Program-made: the position numbers and the translations under genes
Notes under the pieces: generated by a model
What the model was told of the DNA's origin: nothing
What the model saw: only the letters and a program-made list of their open reading frames with translations
The model's database searches: none
In this document: one piece after another, positions 28,985-40,241 of the stretch
Layout: each line of letters begins with the position of its first letter
How positions within the stretch are numbered: position 1 is the stretch's first letter
Assembly: GCA_016937695.1 (NCBI GenBank)
Contig: JAFGWC010000074.1
Span: forward strand, 25,328 to 89,327
Length of the DNA stretch: 64,000 bases
Direction of reading: 5' to 3'
From: Bacteroidales bacterium
GTDB taxonomy: Bacteria > Bacteroidota > Bacteroidia > Bacteroidales > NBLH01

Positions 28985-29683
28985 TTATTTTCTACGCTTT
29001 TTAAACCCTCGTTGTTGTTTCTGAGTCTTCATTCCAAAGTTAGGCGATAAATCACGTTTACCGTAAACTTCTCCTTTGAAAATCCACACTTTAACACCCA
29101 TCAAACCAACTTTAGTTAGTGCTTCAGCTAAAGTATAATCTATGTCTGCTCTAAAAGTATGTAATGGAATTCGTCCTTCTTTATATGTTTCAGAACGGGC
29201 CATTTCTGCTCCGTTTAGTCTTCCTGAAATAAGTACTTTTATTCCTTCAGCTCCCATTCTCATTGAAGCAGCAATAGCCATTTTTATAGCTCTTCTATAT
29301 GCAATATTTCCTTCAATTTGTCGAGCAATATTTTTTCCTACTAAAACAGCGTCAAGTTCAGGTCTTTTAATTTCAAATATATTTATTTGAACTTCTTTTT
29401 TAGTAATCTTCTTTAATTCTTCTTTAAGTTTATCAACTTCTTGTCCGCTTTTACCAATTATGATACCTGGTCTTGAAGTATGTACTGTAACAGTAATTAG
29501 TTTTAAAGTTCTTTCTATCACTATTTTTGATATATTGGCTTTAGCCAAACGAACATTTAAATACTTTCTAATTTTAGTATCTTCAACTAATTTTGTGGCG
29601 TAATTTTTGCCTCCATACCAGTTAGAATCCCATCCTTTAACGATGCCTAACCTATTGCTTATCGGATTAACCTTTTGTCCCAT
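28985..29683 (-). CDS. rpsC: 30S ribosomal protein S3
   Basis: Forms the mRNA entry channel with S4 and S5. The 232-residue product has an N-terminal KH type II domain with the motif [20 protein letters not shown], and the C-terminal S3 domain with [20 protein letters not shown] and [18 protein letters not shown] basic tail ends KKRRK. It abuts rplV without a gap. Confidence 0.98.
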   Translation of the reverse strand: MGQKVNPISNRLGIVKGWDSNWYGGKNYATKLVEDTKIRKYLNVRLAKANISKIVIERTLKLITVTVHTSRPGIIIGKSGQEVDKLKEELKKITKKEVQINIFEIKRPELDAVLVGKNIARQIEGNIAYRRAIKMAIAASMRMGAEGIKVLISGRLNGAEMARSETYKEGRIPLHTFRADIDYTLAEALTKVGLMGVKVWIFKGEVYGKRDLSPNFGMKTQKQQRGFKKRRK

Positions 29684-30088
29684 CTACTCTAAAGTTTGTT
29701 TACTTTCTAAAATTACCGTTACGTGATTTGACCTTTTACGTATTCTATGTGCTCTGCCTTGTGGAGCTGGTCTTAGCCTTTTTAGCATTCTGGCTGAATC
29801 TACAAAAACTTCTTTTATGAATAAATTTGCTTCTTCCATGCGAACGCCTTCATTCTTTATTTGCCAATTTGATATAGCAGATAAGACTAATTTCTCCATC
29901 CTGTTAGAAGCCTCTTTAGGGCTAAATTTCAGGACATCAAGTGCACGTTTAACATCAACACCACGGATTAAATCAGCTACTAATCTCATTTTTCTTGGTG
30001 ATGTTGGGCAATTTCTCAATACTGCGTAGTATTTAGCTTTTTTTGCCTCTTTAATTTTTTCTGCTCTATTGTGTTTTCTAACTCCCAT
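29684..30088 (-). CDS. rplV: 50S ribosomal protein L22
   Basis: Its long beta-hairpin lines the peptide exit tunnel at the macrolide constriction. The 134-residue product has [20 protein letters not shown] early and the C-terminal hairpin [20 protein letters not shown], ending [11 protein letters not shown] basic N-terminal extension precedes the core. No deletion in the hairpin, of the kind linked to macrolide resistance, is seen. Confidence 0.98.
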   Translation of the reverse strand: MGVRKHNRAEKIKEAKKAKYYAVLRNCPTSPRKMRLVADLIRGVDVKRALDVLKFSPKEASNRMEKLVLSAISNWQIKNEGVRMEEANLFIKEVFVDSARMLKRLRPAPQGRAHRIRKRSNHVTVILESKQTLE

Positions 30089-30112
30089 TGCAATAAATGT
30101 TAATCTTTAAGC

Positions 30113-30382
30113 TTAACGCTTTTTATTTCCTGCATGTCCTCTAAAAGTTCTTGTTGGAGCAAATTCTCCAAGTTTATGACCTACCATATTTTCTGTTACA
30201 TAAACAGGAATAAATTTATTACCATTATGTACAGCTATGGTTTGGCCAACAAAATCAGGTGAAATCATTGAGTTTCTTGCCCAAGTTTTTATTACTGATT
30301 TTTTGCCCGAATCTATCATAGCAAAAACTTTTTTTTCTAACTTATAATTAATATAAGGACCTTTTTTCAGTGAACGACTCAT
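30113..30382 (-). CDS. rpsS: 30S ribosomal protein S19
   Basis: Head protein that forms a complex with S13 near the A-site. The 89-residue product starts [19 protein letters not shown] and carries the signature region [20 protein letters not shown] followed by RGHAGNKKR. Standard length, between rplB and rplV. Confidence 0.98.
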   Translation of the reverse strand: MSRSLKKGPYINYKLEKKVFAMIDSGKKSVIKTWARNSMISPDFVGQTIAVHNGNKFIPVYVTENMVGHKLGEFAPTRTFRGHAGNKKR

Positions 30383-30401
30383 AATTCAATTTATAAAAAG
30401 A

Positions 30402-31232
30402 TTATTTCTTTCTTTTTTCAATAATATATCTGTTTGAAGCTTTTTTCTTAGACCTGGTTTTGAAGCCTTTAGCCAACAAACCAGTTCTTGAACGTGGATG
30501 ACCTCCAGACGCTCTACCTTCTCCACCACCCATTGGGTGATCAACAGGATTCATAACAACCCCTCTTACTCTTGGTCTTCTACCTAACCATCTACTTCTA
30601 CCAGCTTTACCAGATCTTTCTAGAGCATGGTCTGAGTTAGAAACAGATCCTATTGTAGCTTTACATGTTATAAGAATCATTCTTGTTTCACCTGATGGCA
30701 ATTTAACTATTGCATATTTACCATCTCGTGAAGTTAATTGAGCATATGCTCCAGCACTTCTAGCCATTACAGCTCCTTTGCCAGGTATTAGCTCAATGTT
30801 ATGAACTATTGTTCCTAAAGGAATTTCTGATAGATAAAGTGTATTTCCAATTTCTGGTGCAATACCCTTACCTGAATTGATTTCCTGATCAACTTCAATA
30901 CCATTAGGTGCAATTATATATCTTTTTTCACCATCTGCATAAACCACTAAAGCAATTCTTGCAGAACGGTTAGGATCATATTCTATTGTTTTTACTTTTG
31001 CGGGAATTCCTTCCTTATCTCTTGTAAAATCAATAAGACGATATCTTTTTTTATGACCTCCACCGATATTTCTAACAGTCATTTTACCTGTATCATTACG
31101 TCCGCCAGATTTTTTAATCGGTCTCAATAATGATTTTTCAGGTTTATTTTCATTAGTTGTTAGACTTTCAAAAGTACTAGCAACTTTGCCTCTTTGTCCC
31201 GGTGTAGTCGGATTAACTTTTCGTACTGCCAT
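30402..31232 (-). CDS. rplB: 50S ribosomal protein L2
   Basis: One of the most conserved ribosomal proteins, required for subunit association and peptidyl transfer. The 276-residue product has the N-terminal OB-like domain ([20 protein letters not shown]), the SH3-like middle, and the C-terminal functional region [20 protein letters not shown], whose His contributes to the peptidyl transferase environment. A basic tail ends the protein. Confidence 0.98.
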   Translation of the reverse strand: MAVRKVNPTTPGQRGKVASTFESLTTNENKPEKSLLRPIKKSGGRNDTGKMTVRNIGGGHKKRYRLIDFTRDKEGIPAKVKTIEYDPNRSARIALVVYADGEKRYIIAPNGIEVDQEINSGKGIAPEIGNTLYLSEIPLGTIVHNIELIPGKGAVMARSAGAYAQLTSRDGKYAIVKLPSGETRMILITCKATIGSVSNSDHALERSGKAGRSRWLGRRPRVRGVVMNPVDHPMGGGEGRASGGHPRSRTGLLAKGFKTRSKKKASNRYIIEKRKK

Positions 31233-31237
31233 TTTTC

Positions 31238-31528
31238 TTAAATATTGCTATAAAAATCAATCGTATCTCCTTCATGTAAAGTAACTATTGCTTTTTTATA
31301 TGCGACAGCCTGGCCTTTAACAACACCTGCTTTTGTAAATCTAGATTTTGTTTTTCCAGCATATCGCATAGTATTTACATCTTCAACAGTTACATTATAT
31401 AAGCTTTCAATAGCTTTTTTAATCTGTATCTTATTTGCATTCTTGTCCACGATAAAGCCAAAGCGATTTAATTTTTCGCCTTGCATTGTCATTTTTTCAG
31501 TTATAATGGGCTTTAACAAGATATTCAT
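31238..31528 (-). CDS. rplW: 50S ribosomal protein L23
   Basis: Located at the tunnel exit, where it docks trigger factor and SRP. The 96-residue product starts [20 protein letters not shown] and contains [24 protein letters not shown] sequence with the motif [15 protein letters not shown] [15 protein letters not shown]. It lies two bases after rplD and five before rplB. Confidence 0.98.
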   Translation of the reverse strand: MNILLKPIITEKMTMQGEKLNRFGFIVDKNANKIQIKKAIESLYNVTVEDVNTMRYAGKTKSRFTKAGVVKGQAVAYKKAIVTLHEGDTIDFYSNI

Positions 31529-31530
31529 AT

Positions 31531-32154
31531 CTAAAACATTTTTTCTAAAACATCTAATGAGCCTTCAACAAATAATATAGTTTTAGCATCTAAGATGTCA
31601 TAAGTTGTTAATTCTGAAGCAATTACAGTCTTTGATCCCTTTAAATTTCGGGACGACAAATATATGTTTTTATTTGGTTCCTGTAAAACTAATAGTGTTT
31701 TTTTATCAGCAATTTTTAAATTATTTTTAATTGCTAGATATTCACTAGTGTTAGGGGTATCAAAATTAAAGTTTTCAAGAATAATGATTTTTTCTTCTTT
31801 AGCTTTATAAGAAAGTGCTGACTTTCTAGCCAATTGTTTAATTTTTTTATTCAATTTGAAACTATAATCTTTTGGTCTTGGTCCAAATACTCTACCACCA
31901 CCTCTAAAAACAGGACTTTTAATACTACCAGCTCTTGCTGTACCAGTACCTTTTTGCTTTTTAATCTTTCTTGTACTTCCAGCTACTTCGGCACGTTCTT
32001 TTGATTTATGAGTCCCTTGTCTGTTATTAGCCATATAATGCTTAACATCCAGATAAAGTGCATGATCATTAGGTTCTATTGCGAAAATAGTATCATCAAG
32101 TGTAACTTGACTACCAGTTTCTTCTCCTTTTATATTATATACTTTCAGTTCCAT
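31531..32154 (-). CDS. rplD: 50S ribosomal protein L4
   Basis: Its extended loop reaches the exit tunnel, and in E. coli it represses the S10 operon. The 207-residue product begins with [17 protein letters not shown] and has the loop [20 protein letters not shown] followed by [20 protein letters not shown]. It overlaps rplC by one base. The long leader needed for E. coli-style L4 control is absent, because rpsJ follows fusA by only 11 bases. Confidence 0.98.
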   Translation of the reverse strand: MELKVYNIKGEETGSQVTLDDTIFAIEPNDHALYLDVKHYMANNRQGTHKSKERAEVAGSTRKIKKQKGTGTARAGSIKSPVFRGGGRVFGPRPKDYSFKLNKKIKQLARKSALSYKAKEEKIIILENFNFDTPNTSEYLAIKNNLKIADKKTLLVLQEPNKNIYLSSRNLKGSKTVIASELTTYDILDAKTILFVEGSLDVLEKMF

Positions 32155-32771
32155 TACTTTTCAATAATTATATATGAACCTTTCGGTCCCGGTACGGAAC
32201 CCTTCAATATTAATAAATTGTTTTCAGGTATTATTTTTACGATACTTAAATTAAGTATTTTAATCTTATCGCCGCCAGTTCTACCTGCCATACGCATTCC
32301 TTTAAAAACTCTAGATGGATATGATGATGCTCCTAAAGAACCAGGTGCTCTTAATCTGTTGTGCTGTCCATGAGTTGCATCTCCAACGCCTCTGAAGTTA
32401 TATCTTTTAACAACTCCTTGAAACCCTTTACCTTTAGAAATACCACTAACATCTATCCACTTGTCACCTGCAAAATAGTCAACAGTGATAACATCACCGA
32501 TTTTCCAATCTTTTACAAATCCTTTAAGTTCAATAACCTTTTTCTTTGCTAGAGTTTTTGCTTTTTTGAAATGTCCAATTTCTGCTTTATTAGAATGCTT
32601 TTCTGATTTGTCATCATAAGCAAGCTGTATTGCATTATACCCATCATTTTCGATTGTCTTAATTTGAGTAATAACGCATGGACCAACTTCTAAAACAGTG
32701 CATGGAATATTTTTTCCCTCGGCACTGAAAACGGATGTCATTCCGATTTTTTTTCCTATTAAACCTGGCAT
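32154..32771 (-). CDS. rplC: 50S ribosomal protein L3
   Basis: Starts 50S assembly and has a finger reaching the peptidyl transferase centre. The 205-residue product begins [20 protein letters not shown] and contains [20 protein letters not shown], then [20 protein letters not shown] and [19 protein letters not shown], all typical of L3. It lies 20 bases after rpsJ. Confidence 0.98.
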   Translation of the reverse strand: MPGLIGKKIGMTSVFSAEGKNIPCTVLEVGPCVITQIKTIENDGYNAIQLAYDDKSEKHSNKAEIGHFKKAKTLAKKKVIELKGFVKDWKIGDVITVDYFAGDKWIDVSGISKGKGFQGVVKRYNFRGVGDATHGQHNRLRAPGSLGASSYPSRVFKGMRMAGRTGGDKIKILNLSIVKIIPENNLLILKGSVPGPKGSYIIIEK

Positions 32772-32791
32772 TTTTTTGCTTTAAATATTAT

Positions 32792-33097
32792 TTATACTTT
32801 TATTTCAACTTCAACACCACTTGGCAACTCTAATTTCATTAAAGCATCAATTGTTTTAGGCGTTGAGCTGTAAATATCAATTAATCGTTTGAATGAAGAA
32901 AGTTGAAATTGCTCTCTAGATTTTTTATTCACAAAAGTCGATCTTAATACTGTAAATACTCTTTTGTGTGTTGGTAATGGAATTGGACCACTTACTATTG
33001 CACCTGTTGTTTTTACTGTTTTTACGATTTTTTCAGCTGAGTTATCAACTAAATTATGATCGTACGACTTTAACTTTATTCGAATCTTTTGACTCAT
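32792..33097 (-). CDS. rpsJ: 30S ribosomal protein S10 (NusE)
   Basis: Head protein of the 30S subunit that also acts as NusE in transcription antitermination with NusB. The 101-residue product has [20 protein letters not shown] and the signature region [20 protein letters not shown]. It follows fusA by 11 bases, so here the str and S10 operons are one transcription unit. Confidence 0.98.
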   Translation of the reverse strand: MSQKIRIKLKSYDHNLVDNSAEKIVKTVKTTGAIVSGPIPLPTHKRVFTVLRSTFVNKKSREQFQLSSFKRLIDIYSSTPKTIDALMKLELPSGVEVEIKV

Positions 33098-33108
33098 AAG
33101 TTTATTAA

Positions 33109-35211
33109 TTATTCTGATTTACCAATATTTTTCTCTATAACTTCTTTTGCTATTGCAGCAGGTACTTCAGCGAAGTGTGAAAACTCCATTGTTGAAGTTG
33201 CTCTACCTGATGATATTGTTCTTAAAACAGTAACATATCCAAATTTTTCCGAAAGTGGAACTTTAGCTTTTACTACTCTTGCATTTCCTTTAGATTCCAT
33301 ACCTTCAATTTGACCTCTTCTCTTATTGAAGTCAGAAATAATATCACCCATATACTCTTCTGGTGTTACAACCTCTGTATACATAATTGGTTCAAGAAGA
33401 ATAGGTTTAGCTTTGGAAGCTGAATGTTTAAATGCCATTTTGGCAGCTAATTCAAAAGATAATTGATCTGAATCTACAGCATGGTATGAACCATCTAATA
33501 GTGTAATTTTCAAACTATCAACCGGATAACCAGCTAAAGGACCATTTGCCATAGCTTCTTTAAATCCTTTTTCAACTGAAGGAATATATTCACGTGGAAT
33601 ATTACCACCTTTTACATTATCAATAAACTGTAAACCAACAAATCCTTCGTCTGCAGGAGATATTTCAAAAATAATATCAGCGAATTTACCTCTACCACCA
33701 GATTGTTTTTTAAATACTTCTCTGTGATTTACCGTAGCCGTAATTGCCTCTTTATAAGCAACTTGAGGCGCACCTTGATTACATTCGACATTAAATTCTC
33801 TTTTCAATCTATCTACTAAGATTTCTAAATGCAATTCACCCATTCCACTAATCACTGTTTGACCAGTTTCGACATCAGTTTTTATTTTGAATGTAGGATC
33901 TTCCTCAGCAAGTTTGTTGAGTGCTATGCCTAATCTATCTAAATCTTTTTGTGTTTTTGGCTCAATTGCAATACCAATTACTGGTTCAGGGAAAGTCATT
34001 GATTCTAAAACAATTTGTTTGTTTTCATCACAAAGAGTATCACCAGTACGAATATCTTTAAATCCTACTGCAGAACAGATATCTCCAGCATTAATTTCAT
34101 CTTTTGGGTTTTGCTTATTTGCATGCATTTGATATAAACGAGAAATTCGTTCACGTTTATTAGTTCTTGGATTAAAAACATAAGAACCTGATTTTAACAC
34201 GCCTGAATAAACTCTGATATATGCTAATCTACCTACATATGGATCGGTAGCAATTTTGAATGCTAATGCTGATAATGGTTCTTCTGATGATGGAAGTCTT
34301 GTAATAGCTTCATCATTTTTAGGATTGATTCCTTCAATACCTTCAATATCTAGTGGGCTAGGTAAAAGAGCTACGATTGCATCAAGTAATCTTTGAACTC
34401 CTTTATTTTTAAACGCAGAACCGGCGAATACAGGAATAATTTTCATGTCAATCACGGCTTTTCTAGTAACTGCCATGAATTCTTCAACAGTAATTGAGTT
34501 CCTATCTTCGAAAAATCTTTCAAGAAATTTATCATCAGATTCAGCTACTGCTTCAACTAATTTTTCTCTCCATTCTTCTACCGTTTCAATCATGTCTTCA
34601 GGAATATCAATATATTCATATTTCACTCCCATAGTTTCATCTTCTTTCCAAACGATAGCTTTTCTTTCGATAAGATCAACAATTCCTTTAAAGTTTTCTT
34701 CAGAACCAATTGGCAACTGAAGAGGTACTGGATTTGCACCCAATTTTTCTTTAATCTGATTAACTACACCATAAAAATCTGCACCACTTCTATCCATTTT
34801 ATTAATGAATGCAATTCTTGGTACTTTATATTTATCAGCTTGTCTCCAAACTGTTTCTGATTGTGGCTCTACACCTCCAACAGCACAAAATACAGCAACA
34901 GCACCATCTAAAACTCTTAAAGATCTTTCAACTTCAACTGTAAAATCTACGTGCCCAGGTGTGTCAATAATATTTATTTTGTGATCAACATCTTTATACT
35001 TCCAAAATGTAGTGGTTGCGGCAGATGTAATAGTTATCCCTCTCTCTTGCTCTTGAATCATCCAATCCATAGTAGCAGCACCATTATGGACCTCACCAAT
35101 TTTATGCGTGATACCTGTGTAAAACAGAATCCTTTCAGTTGTTGTTGTTTTACCAGCATCAATGTGAGCCATGATACCAATATTTCTTGTATTTCTTAAA
35201 TCTTCCTTCAT
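33109..35211 (-). CDS. fusA: Translation elongation factor G
   Basis: GTPase that moves tRNAs and mRNA through the ribosome and, with RRF, recycles ribosomes. The 700-residue product keeps all GTPase motifs: [39 protein letters not shown] with the catalytic His, and [10 protein letters not shown]. Domains II-V follow at standard lengths (domain III near [20 protein letters not shown]). It is the housekeeping EF-G, in contrast with the paralogue at 12293-14446. It lies 21 bases after rpsG. Confidence 0.98.
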   Translation of the reverse strand: MKEDLRNTRNIGIMAHIDAGKTTTTERILFYTGITHKIGEVHNGAATMDWMIQEQERGITITSAATTTFWKYKDVDHKINIIDTPGHVDFTVEVERSLRVLDGAVAVFCAVGGVEPQSETVWRQADKYKVPRIAFINKMDRSGADFYGVVNQIKEKLGANPVPLQLPIGSEENFKGIVDLIERKAIVWKEDETMGVKYEYIDIPEDMIETVEEWREKLVEAVAESDDKFLERFFEDRNSITVEEFMAVTRKAVIDMKIIPVFAGSAFKNKGVQRLLDAIVALLPSPLDIEGIEGINPKNDEAITRLPSSEEPLSALAFKIATDPYVGRLAYIRVYSGVLKSGSYVFNPRTNKRERISRLYQMHANKQNPKDEINAGDICSAVGFKDIRTGDTLCDENKQIVLESMTFPEPVIGIAIEPKTQKDLDRLGIALNKLAEEDPTFKIKTDVETGQTVISGMGELHLEILVDRLKREFNVECNQGAPQVAYKEAITATVNHREVFKKQSGGRGKFADIIFEISPADEGFVGLQFIDNVKGGNIPREYIPSVEKGFKEAMANGPLAGYPVDSLKITLLDGSYHAVDSDQLSFELAAKMAFKHSASKAKPILLEPIMYTEVVTPEEYMGDIISDFNKRRGQIEGMESKGNARVVKAKVPLSEKFGYVTVLRTISSGRATSTMEFSHFAEVPAAIAKEVIEKNIGKSE

Positions 35212-35232
35212 TACTATTCTCTGTCGAAATGC

Positions 35233-35709
35233 TTAAAATCTAAAATGGGCAAATGCTTTATTTGCTTCAGCCATACGGTGCATATCTTCTTTTTTCTTAT
35301 AAGCACCACCTTCTTCATTATATGCTGCAATAATTTCTGCAGCTAATTTTTCACCCATTGATCTTCCGCTTCTTTTACGAGCGAAAGAAACCATATATTT
35401 AATACTAATTGAAACTTTCCTTTCAGGTCTGATTTCCATTGGTACTTGAAAAGTTGCTCCACCAACTCGTCTGCTTTTAACTTCTACAGAAGGTGTAATG
35501 TTTTCAAGTGCTTTTTTCCAAATATCCAAAGGTAATTTTTCTTTATCAGGACTTTTTTCATTAACAATATCTAAAGCCTTATAAAAAATTTCGTATGAAA
35601 TATTCTTTTTACCAGAAATCATTAAATCATTGACAAATCGTGTAACCAAAGTATCATTAAACTTTGGATCCGGCAATAATATGCGCTTTTTTGGTTTCCT
35701 TTTTCTCAT
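35233..35709 (-). CDS. rpsG: 30S ribosomal protein S7
   Basis: Nucleates the 30S head and contacts the E-site tRNA. The 158-residue product begins [20 protein letters not shown] and has the region [20 protein letters not shown] followed by PMEIRPERK, ending in the C-terminal helix region [20 protein letters not shown]. In E. coli S7 represses the str operon; no equivalent site was recognised between rpsL and rpsG. Confidence 0.98.
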   Translation of the reverse strand: MRKRKPKKRILLPDPKFNDTLVTRFVNDLMISGKKNISYEIFYKALDIVNEKSPDKEKLPLDIWKKALENITPSVEVKSRRVGGATFQVPMEIRPERKVSISIKYMVSFARKRSGRSMGEKLAAEIIAAYNEEGGAYKKKEDMHRMAEANKAFAHFRF

Positions 35710-35734
35710 TTTATTCTATTTCAATGATTTTAGA

Positions 35735-36115
35735 CTATTTTTTAACTTTAGGTCTTTTTGTTCCATATTTAGAACGTCTTTGTGTTCTACCTTCAACACC
35801 TGAGGTATCTAATGCACCTCTAATAATGTGATATCTAACGCCGGGTAAGTCTTTAACTCTACCACCTCTAATTAAAACTATAGAGTGTTCTTGTAAGTTA
35901 TGACCTTCTCCTGGTATATATGCATTAACTTCTTTTCCATTAGTTAACCTCACTCTGGCAACTTTTCTCATTGCTGAATTAGGTTTTTTTGGTGTAGTTG
36001 TATAAACTCTTACACAAACACCTCTTCTTTGAGGACAATTATCTAATGCCGGAGCTTTACTTTTCTCGTCAATTTTTGTTCTCCCTTTTCGTACTAACTG
36101 CTGTATTGTAGGCAT
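35735..36115 (-). CDS. rpsL: 30S ribosomal protein S12
   Basis: Decoding-centre protein and the target site altered in many streptomycin-resistant strains. The 126-residue product has [20 protein letters not shown] and [20 protein letters not shown], so both lysines at the classic resistance positions are the wild-type residue. It starts [20 protein letters not shown]. It is the first gene of the cluster, with two tandem promoters 40-220 bases upstream. Confidence 0.98.
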   Translation of the reverse strand: MPTIQQLVRKGRTKIDEKSKAPALDNCPQRRGVCVRVYTTTPKKPNSAMRKVARVRLTNGKEVNAYIPGEGHNLQEHSIVLIRGGRVKDLPGVRYHIIRGALDTSGVEGRTQRRSKYGTKRPKVKK

Positions 36116-36159
36116 AAAGGCAATATATTTTATTAAATTTACTCGTTAAAATTGGTTTG

Positions 36160-36190
36160 CAAAGGTAAAATTTATTTTCGTTAATACAAT
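36160..36190 (-). promoter_or_regulatory. Proximal promoter of the str-S10-spc-alpha cluster
   Basis: On the minus strand, ATTG (36190-36187) is followed by a 19-base spacer and TACCTTTG (36167-36160), a perfect Bacteroidota -7 element. The predicted start would lie about 35-40 bases before the rpsL ATG at 36115. Confidence 0.65.
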
Positions 36191-36306
36191 AGATTGGTTA
36201 AAGAATTTATAAAGAATTTCTATTTTCTATTTTTTTTAACTTTTATAACATGATTTTCAACATTTTACAAACGAAATTTTGTTAAATCTATGTGAAAAAA
36301 CGGCTG

Positions 36307-36337
36307 CAAAAATAGAACTATTTATTAAATAGACAAA
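36307..36337 (-). promoter_or_regulatory. Distal promoter of the str-S10-spc-alpha cluster
   Basis: On the minus strand, TTTG (36337-36334), a 19-base spacer and TATTTTTG (36314-36307) match both consensus elements exactly. It lies 147 bases upstream of the proximal promoter, giving a tandem arrangement common for ribosomal operons. Confidence 0.65.
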
Positions 36338-36487
36338 TAGTTATTGAAAAAAAATCATATAAATTTTCACATAATTCCTATTTTGCATATAATCACATAC
36401 AAAAATCATATGAAACTTGATGTTTAGAATGTTTTTTTATATATTTAAGATTAGCATTAACTTTTTTTTATGTTATTATAAAAATAC

Positions 36488-39400
36488 TTACCAACTGCTT
36501 CCTCCGCCACCGCCATATCCTCCACCAGAAGAGCCACCACTACTACTAAAACTACTACTTCCGCTTCCTGAAGATGATGAATAGCTGCTGCTTGATGAAC
36601 GATAAGAAGATGAGGAGGAGGACGATGAAGAGTATGAACTAGAAGAATATGATACCGGTTTTTTATAGTTTAAATCTGTTTCCATTTTATGCATGCTTGT
36701 AATAAAATCGTTTACAATGCCGATTGTTGAATATTGTGTTTTACTGTTAGTATTATAAAATGATGGTGGTTCTTTTAATAGTGGTTGAAATTTATTTGCC
36801 CAAAGGTTTCCCATTCCCATTACAATGGCATAAGCAATTGTTTGATTAAAATATTCGGGATTTTCTTTTAGCAGTTCTTCGATTCTTGGAAGTTCAGATT
36901 TTTCTATAAATTCTTTAAAGCCTAATAATTCTTTATGTTTTTTAGAGCCGAAATGTCCGTATTTTGGCATTATTTTACTAAAGTACATAATTATTAATCC
37001 AAAAATTGTAAAACTTATTGGTGCTTGAAAATCTAAACTAAATAGTGAAATAATTAATAATATGGCTGCAATTGAAAAAATGATTATACTAAATATATAA
37101 AGTATCTTGCTGAAAATTCGTGTTCCAGGTTTATATAAACTACTTAATAATGAATGATTTAGAAGTTGTTTTGTTGCTTCTTCTAAAACATAATAAAAGG
37201 AGTTTCGTAATGTAGAAATTTCCACTTCTGTTCTTCGATAAAAGAATTTGTTAAAAATAGTTTTTTCAAAATTTTTTGCTGTTTTTGGTAATTCCTGGAG
37301 TTTAATTAATTTATATTTTTCGTTTACAGTGTTTTCTATTTTTAAATATTTTTTTCCTGCCCATTCGTAAATTAATGCTATTAAATCTCTTTTGTGAAGT
37401 TTATTGTCCCAAATATATCCTGCTTCTGCCGCAGTTAAATCTTCTGGCGGATAATATTGAACTGTTATTGAATCTTTTTTATCGCGACCAAAAATAAACC
37501 ATATTATATAAAGAACTATTAATATCAATAACAATCTGTAAATCAGCTTATTATTATTTATTATAAGTTTAATATCTTGTTTTGTATTTGATTCTTTTAA
37601 CAAATTTTTTGGGAAAGATATTTCTGCTATTGGTGTTGTTCCGGCATTTATTGCTTCAAATTCGCCTGTAAATGCTCCATATTTATTGTAGATATTCTGA
37701 TTTTCTCCGTTTTTATGATTGTAATATAAATATGATTTATGAATGACGTTTTCGTGATTTTTATTATCAGCAAAATTTATTGTATATGAAGCATGTATGA
37801 CTGTTTCTTCAAAATCATAAAATAATGGAATTTTTAAATTGTATTTTTCATCTTCTGAAACCAACAAATCATATATTTTATATTCATAAGTATATGTGCA
37901 TTCATTTTTATATCCTTTATTATACCATTTTAAAATGTTATAATTTTTATTATGGGTAAACTCTGTTAACGAATCGCTACTTTTTACATCATAAATTAAC
38001 GGATAATAATTTGTGCTGAATAATCTTCGTTTTGGAAAATTGAGTTTTGGTAATTTATCTGAAATTTTATTATTGTATTTGTTTTTAATATATGCATAAA
38101 AATAATTATTGTAATGTGTTATATATCTAATAATCACTCTATTAGATACATTAATAACTCCATTTTTTTCTATTGTTATGTTTGAAAAAAAATCTTCAAT
38201 AATATAATTTCCGGCATAAACATATAAAGGAAGGGCTTTCTTGTTTATTGAATTTCGGTCTAATTCTATATAAAAATTAAATCCGGTATTATTTACTTGT
38301 CGATGTACTAATTTTCCTTCTATTTTATTGTTATTTATCTGATATTCAATACTGTCTGTTGGCGACATATTGTTATAAAATGAAACAGATTTATCGTTAA
38401 ACTTAATTCCTTTTTCAATTTCTATTTCGAAAGATGAATTTTCAACAGGTTCTATAATTTCTTTTGGAATTATAGGCCAGCTTATGTTTACGTAATCGTT
38501 AGTGAAATTTAAAACTCCAAGTAATTTATATTTTAATCTGATTTTAAAATCGGTTTTAAAACCTCCGTATGTTTTTGTAAAAATTTGAAATGAACCAAAA
38601 TGTAATTTATCCGGTTTAATATCGCTTAAAATAATTGTGTCGTTATTATTATTTAAAGCAAAAGCTTCTATATTTTTAACTAGAATATGCCTTTGTTCGC
38701 CATTTAACTCATAATCGTCGGGGAAATTTCTTTCGAAGGAATAAAGTTTACCAACTAGCTTAATATCAAATACTTCATCAACATCAATTGATGCATCTTT
38801 ATTTATATTATAATTTGCATTATGGTTTTTTATATAATAGTTTGCGGCATATTTTTCGATTGGTGTTTCAATATTTTTAAAATAGTTTTTTGGCAATTTT
38901 ACAGCAATAGTTATTCCTTGGTAAGCTTCTAAGCTTTTTGTTAAATATCCCGAAATTGATTTTGAATCGAAATTAATTGCTGCATTTGATTTTTTTTCGC
39001 CCGAAGTTCCTGTATAAATTCTAATATTTTCATCTGTTAAATTAGTTTCTTTTTCAAAATTAATTTTAAATGTTGCTTTTTGAATTTTGCAATCCCAACC
39101 ATTTCCTGTTATATTCCAATAAAATTCGTCGTGATTTTCAAATCTGTTTAATGCTCCCCAAACTTTATATTTAATTGTATATTCAACATCATCTTTAAGA
39201 TATTTATTTTCTGAACCAATTCTTATATATTGAAAATATCCTTCGGTATAAGTTTTATATTCAAATGTATCAACTTTTATGTTTTCGAATAATATTTCGT
39301 ATGTGTCGCTATTTTCAGTTCTTTCTGCAATCAAACTGTCATTAACTTCCTCAATATCATATTTATACGGAATTTGTCTGATAATTCCTCGCCTGCTTTC

Positions 39401-39550
39401 GTTAAAAAAAACGTGTATTTTTTCTGTTACATCGAAAGAGCCGTCGTTATTTACTAAAATATTAACATCAAAATTTTTAATATAGAAAGCTTCTTGTGCA
39501 TTTATGTTAAAAATAATGATAAATAATAGAAAGGATAATATATATTTCAT
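36488..39550 (-). CDS. DUF2207-type membrane protein with Ser/Gly-rich tail
   Basis: The 1020-residue product has a signal peptide (cleavage near NINAQ) and a long extracytoplasmic part made of about three similar DUF2207-like beta domains, each starting with a phrase such as FYIKNFDVNILVNNDGSFDV, YYIKNHNANYNINKDASIDV or YIIEDFFSNITIEKNGVINV (about residues 20-220, 235-430 and 445-660). A membrane helix follows at about 668-690, a cytoplasmic part, and two more helices at about 820-860. The last 50 residues are almost only Ser, Gly and Tyr, ending GGGGGSSW. DUF2207 proteins often sit beside LemA, as here (41 bases). Function unknown; a membrane-stress or envelope role is a guess from the LemA link. 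Confidence 0.8.
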   Translation of the reverse strand: MKYILSFLLFIIIFNINAQEAFYIKNFDVNILVNNDGSFDVTEKIHVFFNESRRGIIRQIPYKYDIEEVNDSLIAERTENSDTYEILFENIKVDTFEYKTYTEGYFQYIRIGSENKYLKDDVEYTIKYKVWGALNRFENHDEFYWNITGNGWDCKIQKATFKINFEKETNLTDENIRIYTGTSGEKKSNAAINFDSKSISGYLTKSLEAYQGITIAVKLPKNYFKNIETPIEKYAANYYIKNHNANYNINKDASIDVDEVFDIKLVGKLYSFERNFPDDYELNGEQRHILVKNIEAFALNNNNDTIILSDIKPDKLHFGSFQIFTKTYGGFKTDFKIRLKYKLLGVLNFTNDYVNISWPIIPKEIIEPVENSSFEIEIEKGIKFNDKSVSFYNNMSPTDSIEYQINNNKIEGKLVHRQVNNTGFNFYIELDRNSINKKALPLYVYAGNYIIEDFFSNITIEKNGVINVSNRVIIRYITHYNNYFYAYIKNKYNNKISDKLPKLNFPKRRLFSTNYYPLIYDVKSSDSLTEFTHNKNYNILKWYNKGYKNECTYTYEYKIYDLLVSEDEKYNLKIPLFYDFEETVIHASYTINFADNKNHENVIHKSYLYYNHKNGENQNIYNKYGAFTGEFEAINAGTTPIAEISFPKNLLKESNTKQDIKLIINNNKLIYRLLLILIVLYIIWFIFGRDKKDSITVQYYPPEDLTAAEAGYIWDNKLHKRDLIALIYEWAGKKYLKIENTVNEKYKLIKLQELPKTAKNFEKTIFNKFFYRRTEVEISTLRNSFYYVLEEATKQLLNHSLLSSLYKPGTRIFSKILYIFSIIIFSIAAILLIISLFSLDFQAPISFTIFGLIIMYFSKIMPKYGHFGSKKHKELLGFKEFIEKSELPRIEELLKENPEYFNQTIAYAIVMGMGNLWANKFQPLLKEPPSFYNTNSKTQYSTIGIVNDFITSMHKMETDLNYKKPVSYSSSSYSSSSSSSSSYRSSSSSYSSSSGSGSSSFSSSGGSSGGGYGGGGGSSW

Positions 39551-39590
39551 GTGTTTATATTTTAAAAAGATTTTAAATCATAAAACATTA

Positions 39591-40112
39591 TTAATGTGAT
39601 ACTTGCATATTAAAATAATCTGATAAATAAACATTAAATATTTTCGCAAAAATATTATTCGGAAATTTTTCAATCATGCTATTTTTGTCTCTAACTAAAG
39701 CATTATAATATCTGATTGATTTTTGGGTTTCATCTTCAATTTGGGATATTTTTTTTTGAAATTCAATAAAATTCTGATTTGATTTTAATTTTGGATTTGT
39801 TTCGGCAGTTGTAAATAATTTTTTCAATTCTGCATTTATATTTTGTTGATTTTCAGATTGTTTACTCATTTCATTTACATCAATATCTATATGTTTTAGT
39901 TCAGAAATTTGATTTAAATAGAGCTTTTCTTCTTCAGAAAAATCGCCTGTTATTTCAGTTAGCGTTTCAATTAATTCGTATTTTCTATTTATCTGAAAAT
40001 CAATTGAACTCCAGGCTTCTTCAATTTTATTTCGGATAGAAACAAATTTATTATAATATAGAATTACAATAATTATTAATGCAATTATTAATGCTAAAAG
40101 GTAATAATTCAT
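39591..40112 (-). CDS. LemA family protein
   Basis: The 173-residue product has one N-terminal membrane helix (YYLLALIIALIIIVILYY) followed by a helical domain with the LemA pattern NKFVSIRNKIEEAWSSIDFQ, ALVRDKNSMIEKFPNNIFAK at the end of the core, and a short tail. LemA proteins are anchored by one helix with the coiled part in the cytoplasm. Their role is unclear. It is upstream of the DUF2207 gene on the same strand with a 40-base gap, so the two are probably co-transcribed and may act together. Confidence 0.88.
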   Translation of the reverse strand: MNYYLLALIIALIIIVILYYNKFVSIRNKIEEAWSSIDFQINRKYELIETLTEITGDFSEEEKLYLNQISELKHIDIDVNEMSKQSENQQNINAELKKLFTTAETNPKLKSNQNFIEFQKKISQIEDETQKSIRYYNALVRDKNSMIEKFPNNIFAKIFNVYLSDYFNMQVSH

Positions 40113-40241
40113 CAGGATTTTTAGGTTTAAATTAATATTTCGAACAAAATTTAATTGAGATTAATTAATTTCGTTACAATTTAATGAAATATTACCAAAA
40201 TCTAAACTTATTAGGTGAGATTTTTTATTTGCAGATATTTT

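Larger units (their letters stand above)
36116..36487. other. 372-base leader/promoter region upstream of rpsL
   Basis: Holds the two minus-strand promoters described separately and no ORF. I see no terminator for the DUF2207 gene that lies upstream on the same strand, so some read-through into rpsL is possible. Confidence 0.55.
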
